Source: Ahaetulla prasina | Taxonomy: Eukaryota > Chordata > Lepidosauria > Squamata > Colubridae | DNA length: 64,000 nucleotides | NCBI RefSeq assembly: GCF_028640845.1 | Contig: NC_080543.1 | Span: forward strand, 3,645,459-3,709,458 | Direction: 5' to 3' | In this document: positions 20,719 through 32,102 of the stretch, one piece after another | Position numbering within the stretch: position 1 is the stretch's first letter | How the letters are laid out: each line of letters begins with the position of its first letter | Position numbers and translations under genes: made by a program | Notes under the pieces: generated by a model | What the model saw: the letters and a program-made list of their open reading frames with translations, nothing else | Told to the model about the DNA's origin: nothing | The model's database searches: none

Positions 20719-21057
20719 AAATGTATGTTGCTCAGCGAAACATTTATTCAGTGAATTTTGCCCGATTTTACCACCTTTTGCGCTGCCGTTGTTAAGCGAA
20801 TCACTGCGGTTGTTAAGTTAGTAACCCGGTTGTTAAGTGAATCCCCATTGACTTTGCTTGTCAGACGGTCACAAAAGGGGAATTGCGTGGCCTTAGGACC
20901 GTCATAAATCTGAGTCAAAGTATCTGGATTTTGATTACGCGACCATGGAGAAGCTGCAATTGGTTGTAAAGTGTGAAAAATGGTCAGAAGTCACATTTTG
21001 AATTACCGTCGTAAACTCTGGTCATGAAATGAACCGCTCTAAATTGAGGACTACTTG
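20559..21057 (+). mobile_element. pogo-like MITE with CR1 tail inserted
   Basis: CAGGTAGTCCTCAATTTAC to TTGAGGACTACTTG. The insertion (about 20596-20716) is a CR1 3' terminus with (TTG)n(TTA)n tail. Confidence 0.88.
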
Positions 21058-21075
21058 TATATTTAGCCATTGTGG

Positions 21076-21470
21076 GCAGTCCTCGACTTAAAACCATTCG
21101 TATAGCGAACGGCCGGTAATACAACGGCGCCGAAATATAGTAACTTGCGACCAGTCCTCGCAATTACGACATCCCCACGGCCACATGATCAAAATGCAGG
21201 CCCGGGTGCGTATTTATACCACCCATCGTCCTGGGTGTCCGGGTTCCAAGTAACAGCCCCCCTCCCATTATGTGGGGTTATGTGATCCCCATTTGCGAGC
21301 TTCAAAGCCGTTTCCGATTCGCAAAACCGGATCAAAGGAAACTGGATTCACTTAACAACTGCACGATTTCCTTAAAGACCATAAAAAAGGTTGTAAATTC
21401 AGCTTGATTCCTTTGTTCATCCATGGGAATTCTCGTCAATTCCAGTTGTGGTTGTAAGTGTCGGTGTAAA
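21076..21470 (-). mobile_element. pogo-like MITE, degenerate
   Basis: GGCAGTCCTCGACTTAAAACC onward, with TTATGTGATCCCC and GATTCACTTAACAACTG. The body has an internal duplication. Confidence 0.65.
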
Positions 21471-21485
21471 GGATATGATAACAGA

Positions 21486-21622
21486 CAAGGTTTCCCAAAC
21501 TTAGCCACGTTAAGACGCCTGAAACTTCAACTCCCAGAATTCCCCAGCCAGCCATGGCTGGCTGGGGAATTCTGGGAGTTGAAGTCTAGGCGTCTTAACG
21601 TGGCCAAGGTTGGGAAACCCCG
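21486..21622. mobile_element. hAT-like MITE, subfamily with CCCAAAC termini
   Basis: The long hairpin AAGGTTTCCCAAACTTAGCC...GGCCAAGGTTGGGAAACC closes around AGCCAGCCATGGCTGGCT. It lies only 86 bp upstream of exon 2. Confidence 0.85.
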
Positions 21623-21708
21623 ACTTACAGCAATCATAGTATTAAAACAAGAAAGATGTTTAAGAAAATAATTATTTTTAAAAAATCATATTTTTTCCTC
21701 CCTTTTAG

Positions 21709-21806
21709 GTGAAAATCACTCAAGAGCTAAAACTCATCCAGGCCGAGCAGATGACAAAACTTCAAGCAAAGCATCAGGCAGAATGTGATTTACTTGAAGA
21801 CATGAG
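21709..21806 (+). CDS. FCHSD2: FCHSD2 coding exon 2 (start of F-BAR domain)
   Basis: The 98-nt exon is preceded by TTTTTTCCTCCCTTTTAG and followed by GTAAAAA. It encodes VKITQELKLIQAEQM followed by TKLQAKHQAECDLLEDM and ends two bases into an Arg codon (phase 2). This matches residues 8-39 of the FCHSD2 N-terminus, differing at a few positions. FCHSD1 is a clearly poorer match. The protein is an F-BAR and double-SH3 membrane-bending adaptor that promotes actin assembly at clathrin-coated pits. This segment starts the first F-BAR helix. The exon starts in phase 0, which fits a seven-codon first exon. Exon 3 is not visible downstream, so intron 2 exceeds 42 kb here. In other vertebrates P2RY2 lies on the 5' side of FCHSD2, and no such gene is seen in this window. 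Confidence 0.92.
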
Positions 21807-22211
21807 GTAAAAAAAAAAAGTCACAGCAACATTTATCTTTTTTTTTCTTATTTTTTTTCCCCCCTTTCTTTCTCAGAGCTCCTTTTTGGAACAACAGTTT
21901 GGGTTACAAAACGCCAGGAACTGATGGAATTTCCTCTTAAGATTTCCTGCCTTCAAACTTCGCGAAGGCCTCGCCACAGCTGGAAGTTATAACTGCAACT
22001 AACACAATGCATGGTTTTTTTCTTCCTTCCCCCCAAGTTGCAAAGCCCGACTGTTTTAACAAACATCATCCGAAATGATTGAGCTTTTTAAAATCTGGAA
22101 GGGAGTCAGATTCTCGACAGCTTCGCCTCGAAAAAGGTCATTCTGCGAGTTGGCTTTTGAGAAAAAAACAAAACAAAAAAACCCCAGCAGGATAAAATGG
22201 CATTTATAAAT
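21807..22211. other. Start of intron 2, unique
   Basis: T-rich sequence with no exon or repeat family recognised. Confidence 0.45.
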
Positions 22212-22795
22212 GACCGGTAGTCCTCAGCTTACGGCCACCATGGAGTCCAAAATTTCTGTTGCTAAGCGAGAGATTTGTTATGGGAGTTTTGCCCCGTTTT
22301 ACGACTTTTTCTTGCCACGGTTGTTGAGTGAACCACTGCAGCGGTTAAATTAGTAACACCGTTGATAAGTGAATCTGGTTTCCCCATTGACTTTGCTTTT
22401 CAGGAGGTCGCAAAAGAGGATCACGTGACACACACACACACACCCCGGGACCCTGCAGTTGTCGTAAATACGAATCAGTTGCCAAACGTCCAAATTTTGA
22501 TCATTTTATGACCTTCCTTGCCTCAGTGGTTAAGTGAACCTCTGCACTTGTTAAGTGAGTAACACGGTTGTTAAGTGAATCTCGCTTCCTCGTTGACTTC
22601 ACTTGTCAGAAGGTCGCAAAAGGGGATCACGTGACCCCCCGGGGACAAACCGTCATAAATATGAGTCACTTGCCACAGTTCTGAATTTTGATCATGTGAC
22701 CATGGAGAGGCTGTGCTGGTTGTAAGTGGTAGGATTGGTCATAAGCCACTTTTTGCAGTCCTGTTGTGACTTCGAACAGTTGCTCAGGAAATGGC
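22212..22795 (+). mobile_element. pogo-like MITE with internal duplication
   Basis: GGTAGTCCTCAGCTTACGG opens it. The middle section (GTTAAGTGAACC...GGGGATCACGTGACC) occurs twice, with a (CA)n tract near 22429. It is either two overlapping copies or an internal tandem duplication. Confidence 0.75.
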
Positions 22796-23366
22796 TGTAA
22801 GTCCTTGACTTACAACAGTTCATTTAGTGACCATTCAAAGTTACAACCGCACCGAAAAAAGTGACTTACGAACGCTTTTCATACTTACGACCGTTGCCAA
22901 CATCCCCAATGTCACGTGATCAAAATCCAGACTTTTGGAACTGACTCAAAGTTATGACTGTCACAGCATCCCGGGGTCATGTGATCCCCTTTTGCGACCT
23001 TCTGACGAGCAAAATCAGTGGGGAAAGCCAGATTCACTTAACAACCGTGTTATTAATAATATTAAACCGTGTTAATATTAATATTAAGCCGTGTTATTTC
23101 TTTTATGTACACTGAGAGCGTATGCACCAAGACAAATTCCTTGTGTGTCCAATCACACTTGGCCAATAAAATTCAATTCTATTCTATTCTATTCTATTCT
23201 ATTCTATTCTATTCTATTCTATTCTATTCTATTCTATTCTATTAACTTAACAACTGGAATAATACACTTAACAACAGTGGCAAGAACGTTTGTAAAATGG
23301 GGGGCTGAACAAATATTCCACCTAGCAAAATAAGAATTGGGCTCATTTCTGGCTGTAACTTGAGGA
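22796..23366 (-). mobile_element. pogo-like MITE with LINE tail/(TTCTA)n inserted
   Basis: GTCCTTGACTTACAACAG to CTTGAGGACTACCTG, followed by TA. 23093-23246 is a sense LINE 3' end (ATGTACACTGAGAGCG, TTGGCCAATAAAATTC) plus about 14 TTCTA units, flanked by GTTATT / TATTAAC. Confidence 0.85.
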
Positions 23367-24650
23367 CTACCTGTAGAACTAATGGCCTCGATTGGACTTC
23401 CTCCTCCTTGGCGTTTTCTCCCTTTTTATTTTAAAAGAATCCACGGGGACGAAAGCCAGCCGGATAAGCGCCTTGAGAAATATTCATCGGCTCGGTTGCC
23501 AGTGAGAGCATTGATTTCTTGGACGGGGCCTGTGGAGAAATATATGCATGTAATCAATAAAACATCAGCCTTGGTGGGCTTTCTGATTGCAACTCCGGCG
23601 AGATCGGGGGCGCCTTGCAAATTACCCTACATAAAATGGCAATTCCGAGGACTTTCTTAGCAAATTAGAAAGCATTCAGCGTGATAAAGCCGTCGCCTCT
23701 GTCAATAGTTACCTGTCGCAGGATGCTTGTCTGGCATTCAGATCCTCCCGGGTGTCGCGGTGGAAATTTTGCGGTGTGTTTTCTGCAAGAATGCTTGCCT
23801 TATTATTATTTGCACAGAAATCGCTGGCCTGACCGGTTACTAAACTGCCTGTAAGATATTTTTTCCATCAAATAAGGATTGCACTTTACGATCGTTAGGA
23901 GTTTGTTCTGCATGTCCAGGTCCGTAGGTCTTTCTCTAAAAGTTCGTGTTGTTGACTGAACAGGACGACTTGCCAAGGTTATCTTCTCATCGTTTGAAAT
24001 CCAATTATATCATAAATAACACGGCTGGCAAGATTAAAGAAAAGAATATAAGTACTTTTGTGGCCACGTCGAGACTTTGTGCTTGAGATGGGGGGGGGGA
24101 AAAAAAACCCTGAGAGACTTTGATTTTGAGTTTTACTGAGTAGGTTGAACTGTTTTTATAGAAATGGCTAGTTTATGGTATTGTGGAAAAGTCGAAAGTT
24201 GTGGTTTGATGCTTTATTTTGCTGCAACAGAGGGAGTCAAAAGTCACTTTTTATTTTTATTTTCCCCTGTCCCCCCCGTCACTTCTCTTTCCCCTTCTCC
24301 CCCCCCACTGTGTCTTTCTATTTGCTTTTGTATTTTATTCTATAAGCTAATCAAAAATATCTAAACACAAATGACTGGATAGCTGGCAAGAGTGCAAGGG
24401 CAGTGCCTTGTACATAACATTTATTTTTTTTAAAAAAAAAAGTCGTCTTAACCACAAAGAAAAATGAACCAGGTACTTGTTTTTTTTATTTTTTATTTTT
24501 GGAAAATACAAGAATTTGTACGTTTGGAAATTGCAGTGGAAGTGTAACATTTGTGAAATGTTCTTAGTACAGATAATGTTCAGCTTATGATCAAAACCGA
24601 GCCTCCAGATTTCCACTGCTAAAGCAAGATAGTTGTTAGTTCGGCGGTTC
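23367..24650. other. Unique intronic tract, possible conserved element at 23450-23760
   Basis: Repeat-poor. The stretch from AATATTCATCGGCTCGG to CCTGTCGCAGGATG has balanced composition and no decayed-repeat look. Conservation is not testable here. Confidence 0.4.
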
Positions 24651-25010
24651 GAATCCCTAGTATAGGTTTCCTGCGTGAGCAGGGGGTTGGACTAGATGAC
24701 CTTCCCAAGGTTTTTTTGTTTTTTGTTTAATTTGAATTTATATCCCGCCCTTCTCCGAAGACTCAGGGCGGCTTACATTGTGTAAGGCAATAGTCTCATT
24801 CTATTTGTATATTTATATACAAAGTCAACTTATTGCCCCCAACAATCTGGGTCCTCATTTTACCTACCTTATAAAGGATGGAAGGCTGAGTCAACCTTGG
24901 GCCTGGTGGGACTCGAGCCTGCAGTAATTTCAGGCAGCTGTGTGTTAATAACAGGCTGCATTAGCTTGTTGAGCCACTTCCCAGCACTTCCCAGGTCCCT
25001 TCCAACTCTT
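24651..25010 (-). mobile_element. SINE inserted in a CR1 3' end
   Basis: CR1 terminus GGGGGTTGGACTAGATGACC, then an antisense SINE (about 24711-24984; reversed CCCGCCCTTCTCCGAAGACTC tail and B-box), then CR1 resumes CCAGGTCCCTTCCAACTC. CTTCCCAAGG / CTTCCCAGG flank the SINE as an approximate target duplication. Confidence 0.85.
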
Positions 25011-25017
25011 GTTACTG

Positions 25018-25310
25018 TTACATTAAGCGAGTTTGCCCCATTTTACGACCCCTCTTGCCATAGTTGTTAAGCGAATCACTGCAGATAAGTTAGTTACAGG
25101 CTTGTTGAATGAATCTGGCTTCCCCATTGTCAGAAGTTCGGAAAAGGGGGGATCACGTGACCCCAGGGCATTGCAACCGTCATGAATACATGCCAGTTGA
25201 TATGTGACCATGCAGTGGTTCTAAATGCGAAAAATGCCCATAATTCATTTTTTTCTGGTGCTGTTGTAACTTTGAACGGCCACTAAATGAATGCTTGTAA
25301 GTTGAGGACG
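25018..25310 (+). mobile_element. pogo-like MITE, left end missing
   Basis: GCGAGTTTGCCCCATTTTACG through GGGGATCACGTGACCCC to TTGTAAGTTGAGGACG. Confidence 0.8.
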
Positions 25311-25473
25311 ATACTGATAGATTTACCGTAGAACTTTGGGTTGGAAATCTATTTCGAGGCCATCTATCTCAACCCCCTGCTCGGTGTAGGAAACACATCA
25401 CATCCAACCAAGTGTAGCCCATTGTCACTCTGTATGTTGGACTCCCTCTGTCAAATGATGATTTTTTTTTTAC

Positions 25474-25780
25474 TGTGTTCCCCCAAAAATAAGACCCTGT
25501 CTTATATTTTTTTGAACCCCGCAATAAGCGCTTGGCCTTATTTTTGGGGAGGTCTTACTATTTTGGGGCGCATGGAGCAAGACAGGGTTCCTCTTGCCAT
25601 CTTACCTGATTTCCAAGTCTGTCTCCATAACTGTAACCAGAGGAAATGGCTAGGACCGGCTGCGCATGCGTTTAAATATTTTCAGGGAGGGGGGAGTCTT
25701 ATTTTAGCGCATGCACTCAAAAGCCCGATCGGGCTTATTGTCGGGGGAGGTCTTATTTTCGGGGAAACAGGGTATTACAT
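25474..25780. mobile_element. Palindromic DNA-transposon remnant with AAAATAAGAC termini
   Basis: CTGTGTTCCCCCAAAAATAAG on the left faces CTTATTTTCGGGGAAACAG on the right, and sub-terminal copies of the same motif recur inside. TA follows both ends. A relative lies at 35965-36205. Superfamily unassigned. Confidence 0.65.
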
Positions 25781-25896
25781 TTTCCTCTAAGATTTGACCA
25801 GAGTGGGCCTTCCTTTGGCGCAAGGTTCTCGTTCTGTGTCCTATATTCTGAATAGTGGCGAGTGGATTTTCACGGTCTATCTGGCATTCTTTATAG

Positions 25897-26022
25897 CAAG
25901 GGTCTCCAACCTTGGCCACTTTAAGACTCGTGGACTTCAACTCCCAGAATCCCTCAGCCAGCGAAGGAAGTCTGGGAGTTGAAGTCCGCAAGTCTTAAAG
26001 TGGCCAAGGTTGGAGACCCCTG
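25897..26022. mobile_element. hAT-like MITE
   Basis: CAAGGGTCTCCAACCTTGG / complement ending GACCCCTG. Flanks CTTTATAG and CTGTAGAG match at 6 of 8. Confidence 0.85.
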
Positions 26023-26089
26023 CTGTAGAGCATCATGGAATCGTATATAAGTCTTAAGTGCTATTGCTCACCCCCGAATCAATCAGAAT

Positions 26090-26800
26090 AGAGCTGGAAG
26101 GGAGCTTTGAGGTCTTCTAGTCCAACCCCCTGCTCAAGCAGGAGGCCCTATACCGGTGGTGCTAATCTTTCTTCTCTCAGGAGCCAAAAGCGGACGCCCA
26201 TGACTGCACCCATAATACAATGCCCCCCCCTGCGCATGCATGGACAATCCCCACTGCGCTGCCCCTCCTGCACCCTGTTTTGGGCCTAGCAGGCCTCCCT
26301 AAAGCCTCCGGGACTTTCGGTAGGCCTGCTTTTCGCCCTCCACAGGCTCTGGAGGCTTTCCTGGAGCCTCCAGGAGGGCGAAAATGGTCTCCCCCAGGCT
26401 CTGGAGGCTCTCCAGAGACTGGAAAAGGCCCGTTTCCGGATTTCCGGAAGGCCTGTTTTTTCGCCCTCCCAGAGCCTGTACTGGCATCCAAAACGGACCG
26501 CATGAAGACTCCTGGGAGGGGAGGGGCAGCATGCACATGTGTCTCCTGCATGCGCGGCAGAGGCCCCAAAATCAGCTGGCCGGCCGAAGGCGCATGCGCG
26601 GTAGAGCTGATTTAGGGCGACGGCTCACGTGCCCTCAAAAATGGCTCTGCGGGCCACCTGTGGCACACGCGCCATAGGTTCTCCATCACGGCCCCGTATC
26701 ATTTCAGACAAATGGCTCTCCAGCCTCCCTTTAAAAACCTCCAGCGATGGAGCACCCAGGACTTCTAGAGGCCACTTCTGTTCCACTGTTAGGCGTTGCT
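26090..26800 (-). mobile_element. CR1 3' end split by a non-autonomous hAT element (about 26153-26697)
   Basis: CR1 GAGGTCTTCTAGTCCAACCC breaks near 26153 and resumes ATCATTTCAGACAAATGGC near 26698. The insert has termini related to GATGGCGAACCTATGGCAC and a GC-rich centre with repeats of GCCTCCAGGAGGGCGAAAA-type sequence. Open frames in it are composition artefacts. Confidence 0.75.
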
Positions 26801-27129
26801 TCCACCTTTCTCCACGCAGACAGTCCTCAACTTATGAACGTTTGAGGTTACAGTTGGCTTCCCCAAGAGCTTGGACGCCGCTGGGAGGATATCGTTCCTT
26901 GTTTGTAACCGCCAGATTCTGAAATGATGGATTGGCACCGTGTTGCCTCAACAGCTTGGCCAATTAAGGCTCGGTTGTATCGCAGATGTCGAAGCTTTTC
27001 AGTGCAAGATGGGAAGGAAATAATTCGCAGACGGAAATAGACAGAGGGCAACGAGGGAGGAGGGCCTGGCTACCCCCCACGCACCCACCCACCCCCGCCT
27101 GATGGAAAAAGGATTTCCGCTTTGACTCA

Positions 27130-28195
27130 TGGAAAAGAATGGAGCTGGGATTCCTATTGCTATGGAGTTGGATCTCTTTGAAATGCACAAGTATAGAATA
27201 GGTGGTACCTTGCTCAATAGTAGTACCTGTGAGAGGGATCTTGGAGTCCTAGTGGACAACCATTTAGATATGAGCCAGCCGTGTGCAGCAGCTGCCAAAA
27301 AAGCAAACAGTTCTGGGCTGCATAAACAGAGGGATAGAATCAAGATCACGTGAAGTGTTAATACCACTTTATAATGCCTTGGTAAGGCCACACTTTGAAT
27401 ACTGCAGCCAATTTTGGTCACCACGATGTAAAAAAAGATGTTGAGACTCTAGAAAGAGTGCAGAGAAGAGCAACAAAGATGATGAGGGGACTGGAGGATA
27501 AAACATAGGAAGAATTGGTTGCAGGAATTGGGTACGTTTAGCCTAGTGAAAAGGAGGACTAGGGGTGACATGATAGCAGTCTTCCAATCTCTCAGGGGCT
27601 GCCCCAAAGAAGAGGGAGTCAAGCTATTCTCCAAAGCACCTGAAGGCAGGACAAGAAACAAAAGATGGAAACTAATCAAGGAGAGAAGCAACCTGGAACT
27701 AAGGAGAAATTTCCTGACAGTGAGGACAATCAACCAGTGGAACCGCTTGCCACCAGAAGTTGTGGCTGCCCCAACACTGGAAATTTTTAAGAAGAGCTTG
27801 CACAGCCATTTAATAATAATAATAATAGTAATAGTAATAGTAATAGTAATAATAATAATAATATCAGAGTTGGAAGGGACCTTGGAGGCCTTCTAGTCCA
27901 ACCCCCTGCCCAGGCAGGAAACCCTACACCATTTCAGACAAATGGCTATCCAACATTTTCTTAAAAATTTCCAGTGTTGGAGCATTCACAACTTCTGCAG
28001 GCAAGTCGTTCCACTGATTAATTGTTCAAACCGTCAGGAAATTTCTCTTTAGTTCTGAGTCGCTTCTCTCCTTGATTAGTTTCCACCCATTGCTTCTTGT
28101 TCTACCCTCAGGTATCTGAAATGGTATAGGGGCTCCTGCTTGAGCAAGGGATTAGACTAGAAGACCACCAAGGTCTCTTCCAATTCTGTTATTCT
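27130..28195 (+). pseudogene. CR1 LINE RT C-terminus and 3' UTR, broken and split
   Basis: 27129-27353 encodes [20 protein letters not shown] and the following CAAAAKKAN block. An in-frame deletion and stops follow, then GCCCCAAAGAAGAGGGAGTC and the 3' UTR. An antisense CR1 with (AAT)n/(AGT)n tail sits at about 27812-28112. The host ends TAGACTAGAAGACCACCAAG at about 28193. Confidence 0.87.
27812..28112 (-). mobile_element. Antisense CR1 3' end inserted in CR1
   Basis: (TAA)n/(TAG)n tail at 27812-27862, then GAGTTGGAAGGGACCTTGG and the reversed 3' UTR to CTACCCTCAGG. The host reads CAGCCATTT on one side and ATCTGAAATGG on the other. Confidence 0.87.
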
Positions 28196-28344
28196 GGTAG
28201 GTAGGCAGGCAGGCAGGCAGGCAGATTAAAATATTATAATATTTCATCAAGTGCTTATAAGTAAGTGTAGGGTGTCCTGCTTGAGCAGGGAACCAGACTG
28301 GAAGACCTCCAACCCCGCAGCCAGCATGGGTTTCTGGGAGTCGC

Positions 28345-29095
28345 CAAACTACAACGTGTAAGATTCCTGGCACTCCTATCTCCCTCCTGATGCTGTCATT
28401 ACAACTTCTGAATGCAAAAAAGATGTGTTGGGTTTTTAAAATGTATTGTTAATTGACCTGCGGACGCACTGTTCTCCCTTTCACTTTTATCATCTTTTAA
28501 ATATGAGCTGCAAAAATCTCCTGTCAGCCAACGACACGTTTCTCTTTGCTCCTTATTTCTGTTGGAAAATAGGCAGATACCGAAAAAGTTTTTTGTTTTT
28601 TTTTTTAAAATCAACTTTAGGCGGTGTTGATTACCTGCCTTGGCAGTGAGATTTCCCTCCTCCCCAATCATCGGGACTTTAAAGTTAAATTCAGATGTCA
28701 AATATGCATTGTTAATTGTTGGAGGTTAATGAATTAACACTTCTAGGTTTAAATGTGCTTCGGTGCGGTGGTGGAGATTTTAAAGAGAGGATTTTGAAGC
28801 GGGCTTGTAAGGTGACAGATTTAATTTCCATCTTTTTTGCAATATTTCAGAGGTTTCAATCCACTCTAATCTCAGTTTAGCTGTCTTTAAAACTCTGTTC
28901 CCTTGTGCGTGCATAAAAATTGCATTTAGGAGGAAGGGAGGAAGAAACGTAAGAAATAATGAACATTAATGTTTAGTGTTGCTATGTACACTAAACCGAC
29001 TTGTGGCTCTCAAAAATGCCGTTCTGCAGTGTTTTGTTTGATGGCTAAAGAAGACAGACAATGAGTAGATAAGCTTTGGGACTTGTATGCTCGTT
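28345..29095. other. Unique intronic tract
   Basis: A/T-rich, with no repeat family or exon seen. Confidence 0.4.
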
Positions 29096-29235
29096 TGAAT
29101 GATACAGGGTTTCCTGCCTAACCCGGTGGGGGTTGGACTAGATGATCTCCAAGGTCTCTTCCGACCCTGTTATTCCTTTGCCAGAGGAAATACGTTTGAT
29201 TCAAAACATTTTCCAGAAATCCTGGGAACAAAATA

Positions 29236-29636
29236 CAGGTAGTCCTTGACTTTTAACAACCACAGCGGAGCTCAAAATCGCAGTTGGTAAGGAGGTTGTG
29301 TCCCATTTTACGACCTGTTTTGCCCTGGTTGTTAAGCGAATCTCCACGGCTGTTAAGTGAATCAAGCGGTCGTTAAGGAAATCTGACTTCCTCCATTGGC
29401 TTTGCTTGTCAGAAGCCAGCCGGGAAGGTCGCAAAAGGGGGGGGGTCACGTGACCCTGGGAAACTGCACCCGTCGTAAATGTGAGCCAGTTTCCAAGCGG
29501 CTGGATTTTGATCGCGTGACCATGGGGATGCCGCTAATGGTCGTAAGTGTGAGAAACGGTTGGAAGTCCCTTTTTTCCCAGCGCTGCTGAATTTCGAATG
29601 AATGGTTGTAAGTCGAAGACTAGCTGTGTCCAGGCC
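29236..29636 (+). mobile_element. pogo-like palindromic MITE
   Basis: TA then CAGGTAGTCCTTGACTTTT, ending GTAAGTCGAAGACTAGCTG. Complete. Confidence 0.88.
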
Positions 29637-29639
29637 ATC

Positions 29640-30088
29640 CTGGAGTTATGACCGTAATGGAGGCTGCCCTTCACAGTTGTAAAAGGGATCGGCTATGTGA
29701 CCATCTTGATTTTGTGGGGGGTTCGTTTACAATTGTTAAATAAACCAGTTGTTCACTAGGGTGCAATTCTTCCCAAAACTGGAAATAAATGTTGGTTTTC
29801 AGGAAAACATAGTTTAAAAAAATATGGTCACATGACCTGAGGATGCTGTGTTTATTATGACGGTTGCAGGCTGTCTCCGGGATCATGTGATCACTCTTTG
29901 TGATCTTCGCAGCCGGCTTCCAGCAAGCAGACTGGATGGGAGAAGCCGGATTTGCTTAACAACTACCCTATTCACTTAACAACCGCAATGATTCGCTTAA
30001 CGACTATGGCAAGAAGGACGTAAAATCGGGCGCAACTCGCCTTAATACCGTCTTGCTTGTTAGCAATGAAAATTCTGATCCACCTGTC
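29640..30088 (-). mobile_element. pogo-like MITE, rearranged
   Basis: Contains TTATTATGACGGTTGCAGGC and GATCATGTGATCACTC, then TTCGCTTAACGACTATGGC. The left half is in the opposite order, suggesting two fused fragments. Confidence 0.65.
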
Positions 30089-30129
30089 TGTGGTTTGATT
30101 TTTGCTTTAGCATTCTGTGTGTGTTTGTC

Positions 30130-30157
30130 TGCCTGCCTGCCTGCCTACTGCCTGCCT

Positions 30158-30205
<48 letters not shown>
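30130..30205 (+). repeat. (TGCC)n and (CAAT)n microsatellites
   Basis: CTGCCTGCC units then about 11 CAAT units, forming the tail of an antisense CR1 3' end (30205-30310). Confidence 0.9.
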
Positions 30206-30325
30206 GAAAAGAGCTGGAAGGGGCCTTAGAGGTCTTCTAGGCCAACCCTCTGCTCAAAACCCCTTACCATTTCAGATAGATGGCTGTCCATTCTTTTCTT
30301 AAAAACCTCTTTATCTGTCTGTCTA

Positions 30326-30390
30326 TTCCTTCCTTCCTTCCTTCCTTCCTTCCTTCCTTCCTTCCTTCCTTCCTTCCTTCCTTCCTTCCT
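30326..30390 (+). repeat. (TTCC)n microsatellite
   Basis: About 16 uninterrupted TTCC units between two antisense CR1 3' ends. Confidence 0.95.
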
Positions 30391-30394
30391 AACA

Positions 30395-31215
30395 GAGCTG
30401 GAAGGGACCTTGGAGGTCTTCTAGACCAACCCCCTGCTCAAGCAGGAGACCCTATACCGGTGATGGCTAACCTTTTTTTCCTCAGGTGCAAAAAGCGCGC
30501 ACACACGTACATGCCCACACCCATAATGCAATCCCTCCCTCCCCCGCACAGATGTACACGCACAGTGGTGAGATTCGCATAATTTAACCGGTTCTCTGCC
30601 CTAATGACCAGCTGGGTAGGCGTGGCTCGGTGGTCATGTGACCGTGTGGGCGTGGCCAACTCAACGTCATCGATGGGCGCTTCGCCTTAGCTGTTGCAAT
30701 GTAATTAGGGTTAACCAAGAGGCAGTTTCTGTAAGCACGGCAGTAAAGAGGAGGCTAGAAATACCACCAGAATGTTGCCGTCCTGCCTGCCTTACAGGAT
30801 TAGCCCTGTGAAGTGGAAAAAAACAAAATAAGACTTCTTCCAACAACCGGTTCTCCGAACTGTTTAGGAAGTTAACAACCGTTTCTCCCGAATAGATGCG
30901 AACTGGCTGAATCCCACCACTGCACGCGCACCTCCCGCATGTGCGGCAGAGACCCGAAAATCAGCTGGCTGGTGGGAGGTTCACACGCATGCGCGGCGGA
31001 GCTGACCTAGGGCGACGGCTCGCGTGCCATAGGTTCGCCATCACTTCAGTCAAGTGACTGTCCAGTCTCTTCTTAAAAGCCTCCAGTGATGGAGCACCCA
31101 CAACTTCTGGTGGCAAGCTGTTCCGCTGGTTAATTGTCCTCGCTGTCTGGAAGTTTCTCCTTAGTTCCAGGTTGCTTCTCTCCTTGCTTACTTTCCATCC
31201 GTTGGTTCTTGTCCT
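30395..31215 (-). mobile_element. CR1 split by hAT element, itself containing another hAT element
   Basis: The outer break is CR1 TATACC... at about 30457 and CTTCAGTCAAGTGACTG at about 31044. The first insert has GGTGATGGCTAACC / GGTTCGCCATCAC termini. Inside it, 30563-30922 has CAGTGGTGAGATTCGC / GAATCCCACCACTG termini with flanks TACACGCA and CACGCGCA (6 of 8). CR1 coding remnants continue to about 31215. Confidence 0.8.
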
Positions 31216-31888
31216 GCCTTTCGCACTGTAGCCTTTTTTGTACACAAGAACCCTGCCAGTTCACGCATACATCAGGAATCCTGGCTCAAAGCGAGACATT
31301 AGGGCAGGTTTTCCCCCGTCTTCCCATCCGTGGCCGTTAATACAGCTGTAAGTCAGACTTGAGTCACCTGTCTGTCAATTTCTCTGCCTTAAAAACCATG
31401 CAATGCCCTCTGTAAATCAGAATTTCACCGACACTGTGAGTTGGGTCTCTGTCAGCTGCCGGTTCACGTCCTGCAGTGACTCATGCTTGATGCAAAGTCC
31501 CTAAAAATATTAGAACCGTTTCTAATATTGGATCTATTGTCAGCACGGGTAATAAGGGGTGGGGTGGGGGGGTGGGGAAACAAAGCCACACAAACACACA
31601 CCCTCTTCTCCGCTACTCCATTTAAACCGAAATGGATAGGTAATAAACGTAATTGTCTGTGCAATTGCCGGGAACAATGAGCTGCTGTTTCGCTCGACAC
31701 AAGCTGGAATTTGGTCCGGTATGAAGCCGGCATGATCGTTTCATTAGTTCCAGTAAGTTGGCTATTTTCATAACATCTAATTGCCCTAAAGCTGTGTTTT
31801 GAAACAGGCCGGAGGGAGGCTTGCTGGAACAATGCAGCTGACAACCTGATCTCAAGCTGCTGGTGCCAAATGCAGTTTTTCTAAGGGC
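31216..31888. other. Unique intronic tract
   Basis: No repeat. Contains TAATTGCCCTAAAGC and TGAAGCCGGCATGATCG text with balanced composition. It may be constrained but this is not testable here. Confidence 0.4.
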
Positions 31889-32035
31889 AGCCGGTCCTCG
31901 ACGTACGACCACAGCTGAGCCCGAAATCTCTGCTGCTAAGCGAGCACAGCTGTTCAGTTGAGTTTTGACCCGTTTTTTACCAACCTTTCTTGCCACGGCT
32001 CTTAAGGGAACCACTGCAGCAGCTGCTGCTTAAAT
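31889..32035 (+). mobile_element. pogo-like MITE left half
   Basis: CCGGTCCTCGACGTACGACC to AAGGGAACCACTGCAGC, then truncated. Confidence 0.75.
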
Positions 32036-32102
32036 GTCCAAGGAGGCTAAATAATAGACACAGTTTAGAATTTTAAAACAATACCTTTTGTAGAGGTAAT
32101 CC

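Noticed and set aside
26177..26615. GC-rich open frames of about 130 codons on both strands
   Set aside because: Lie wholly inside a non-autonomous hAT element, with no conserved domain.
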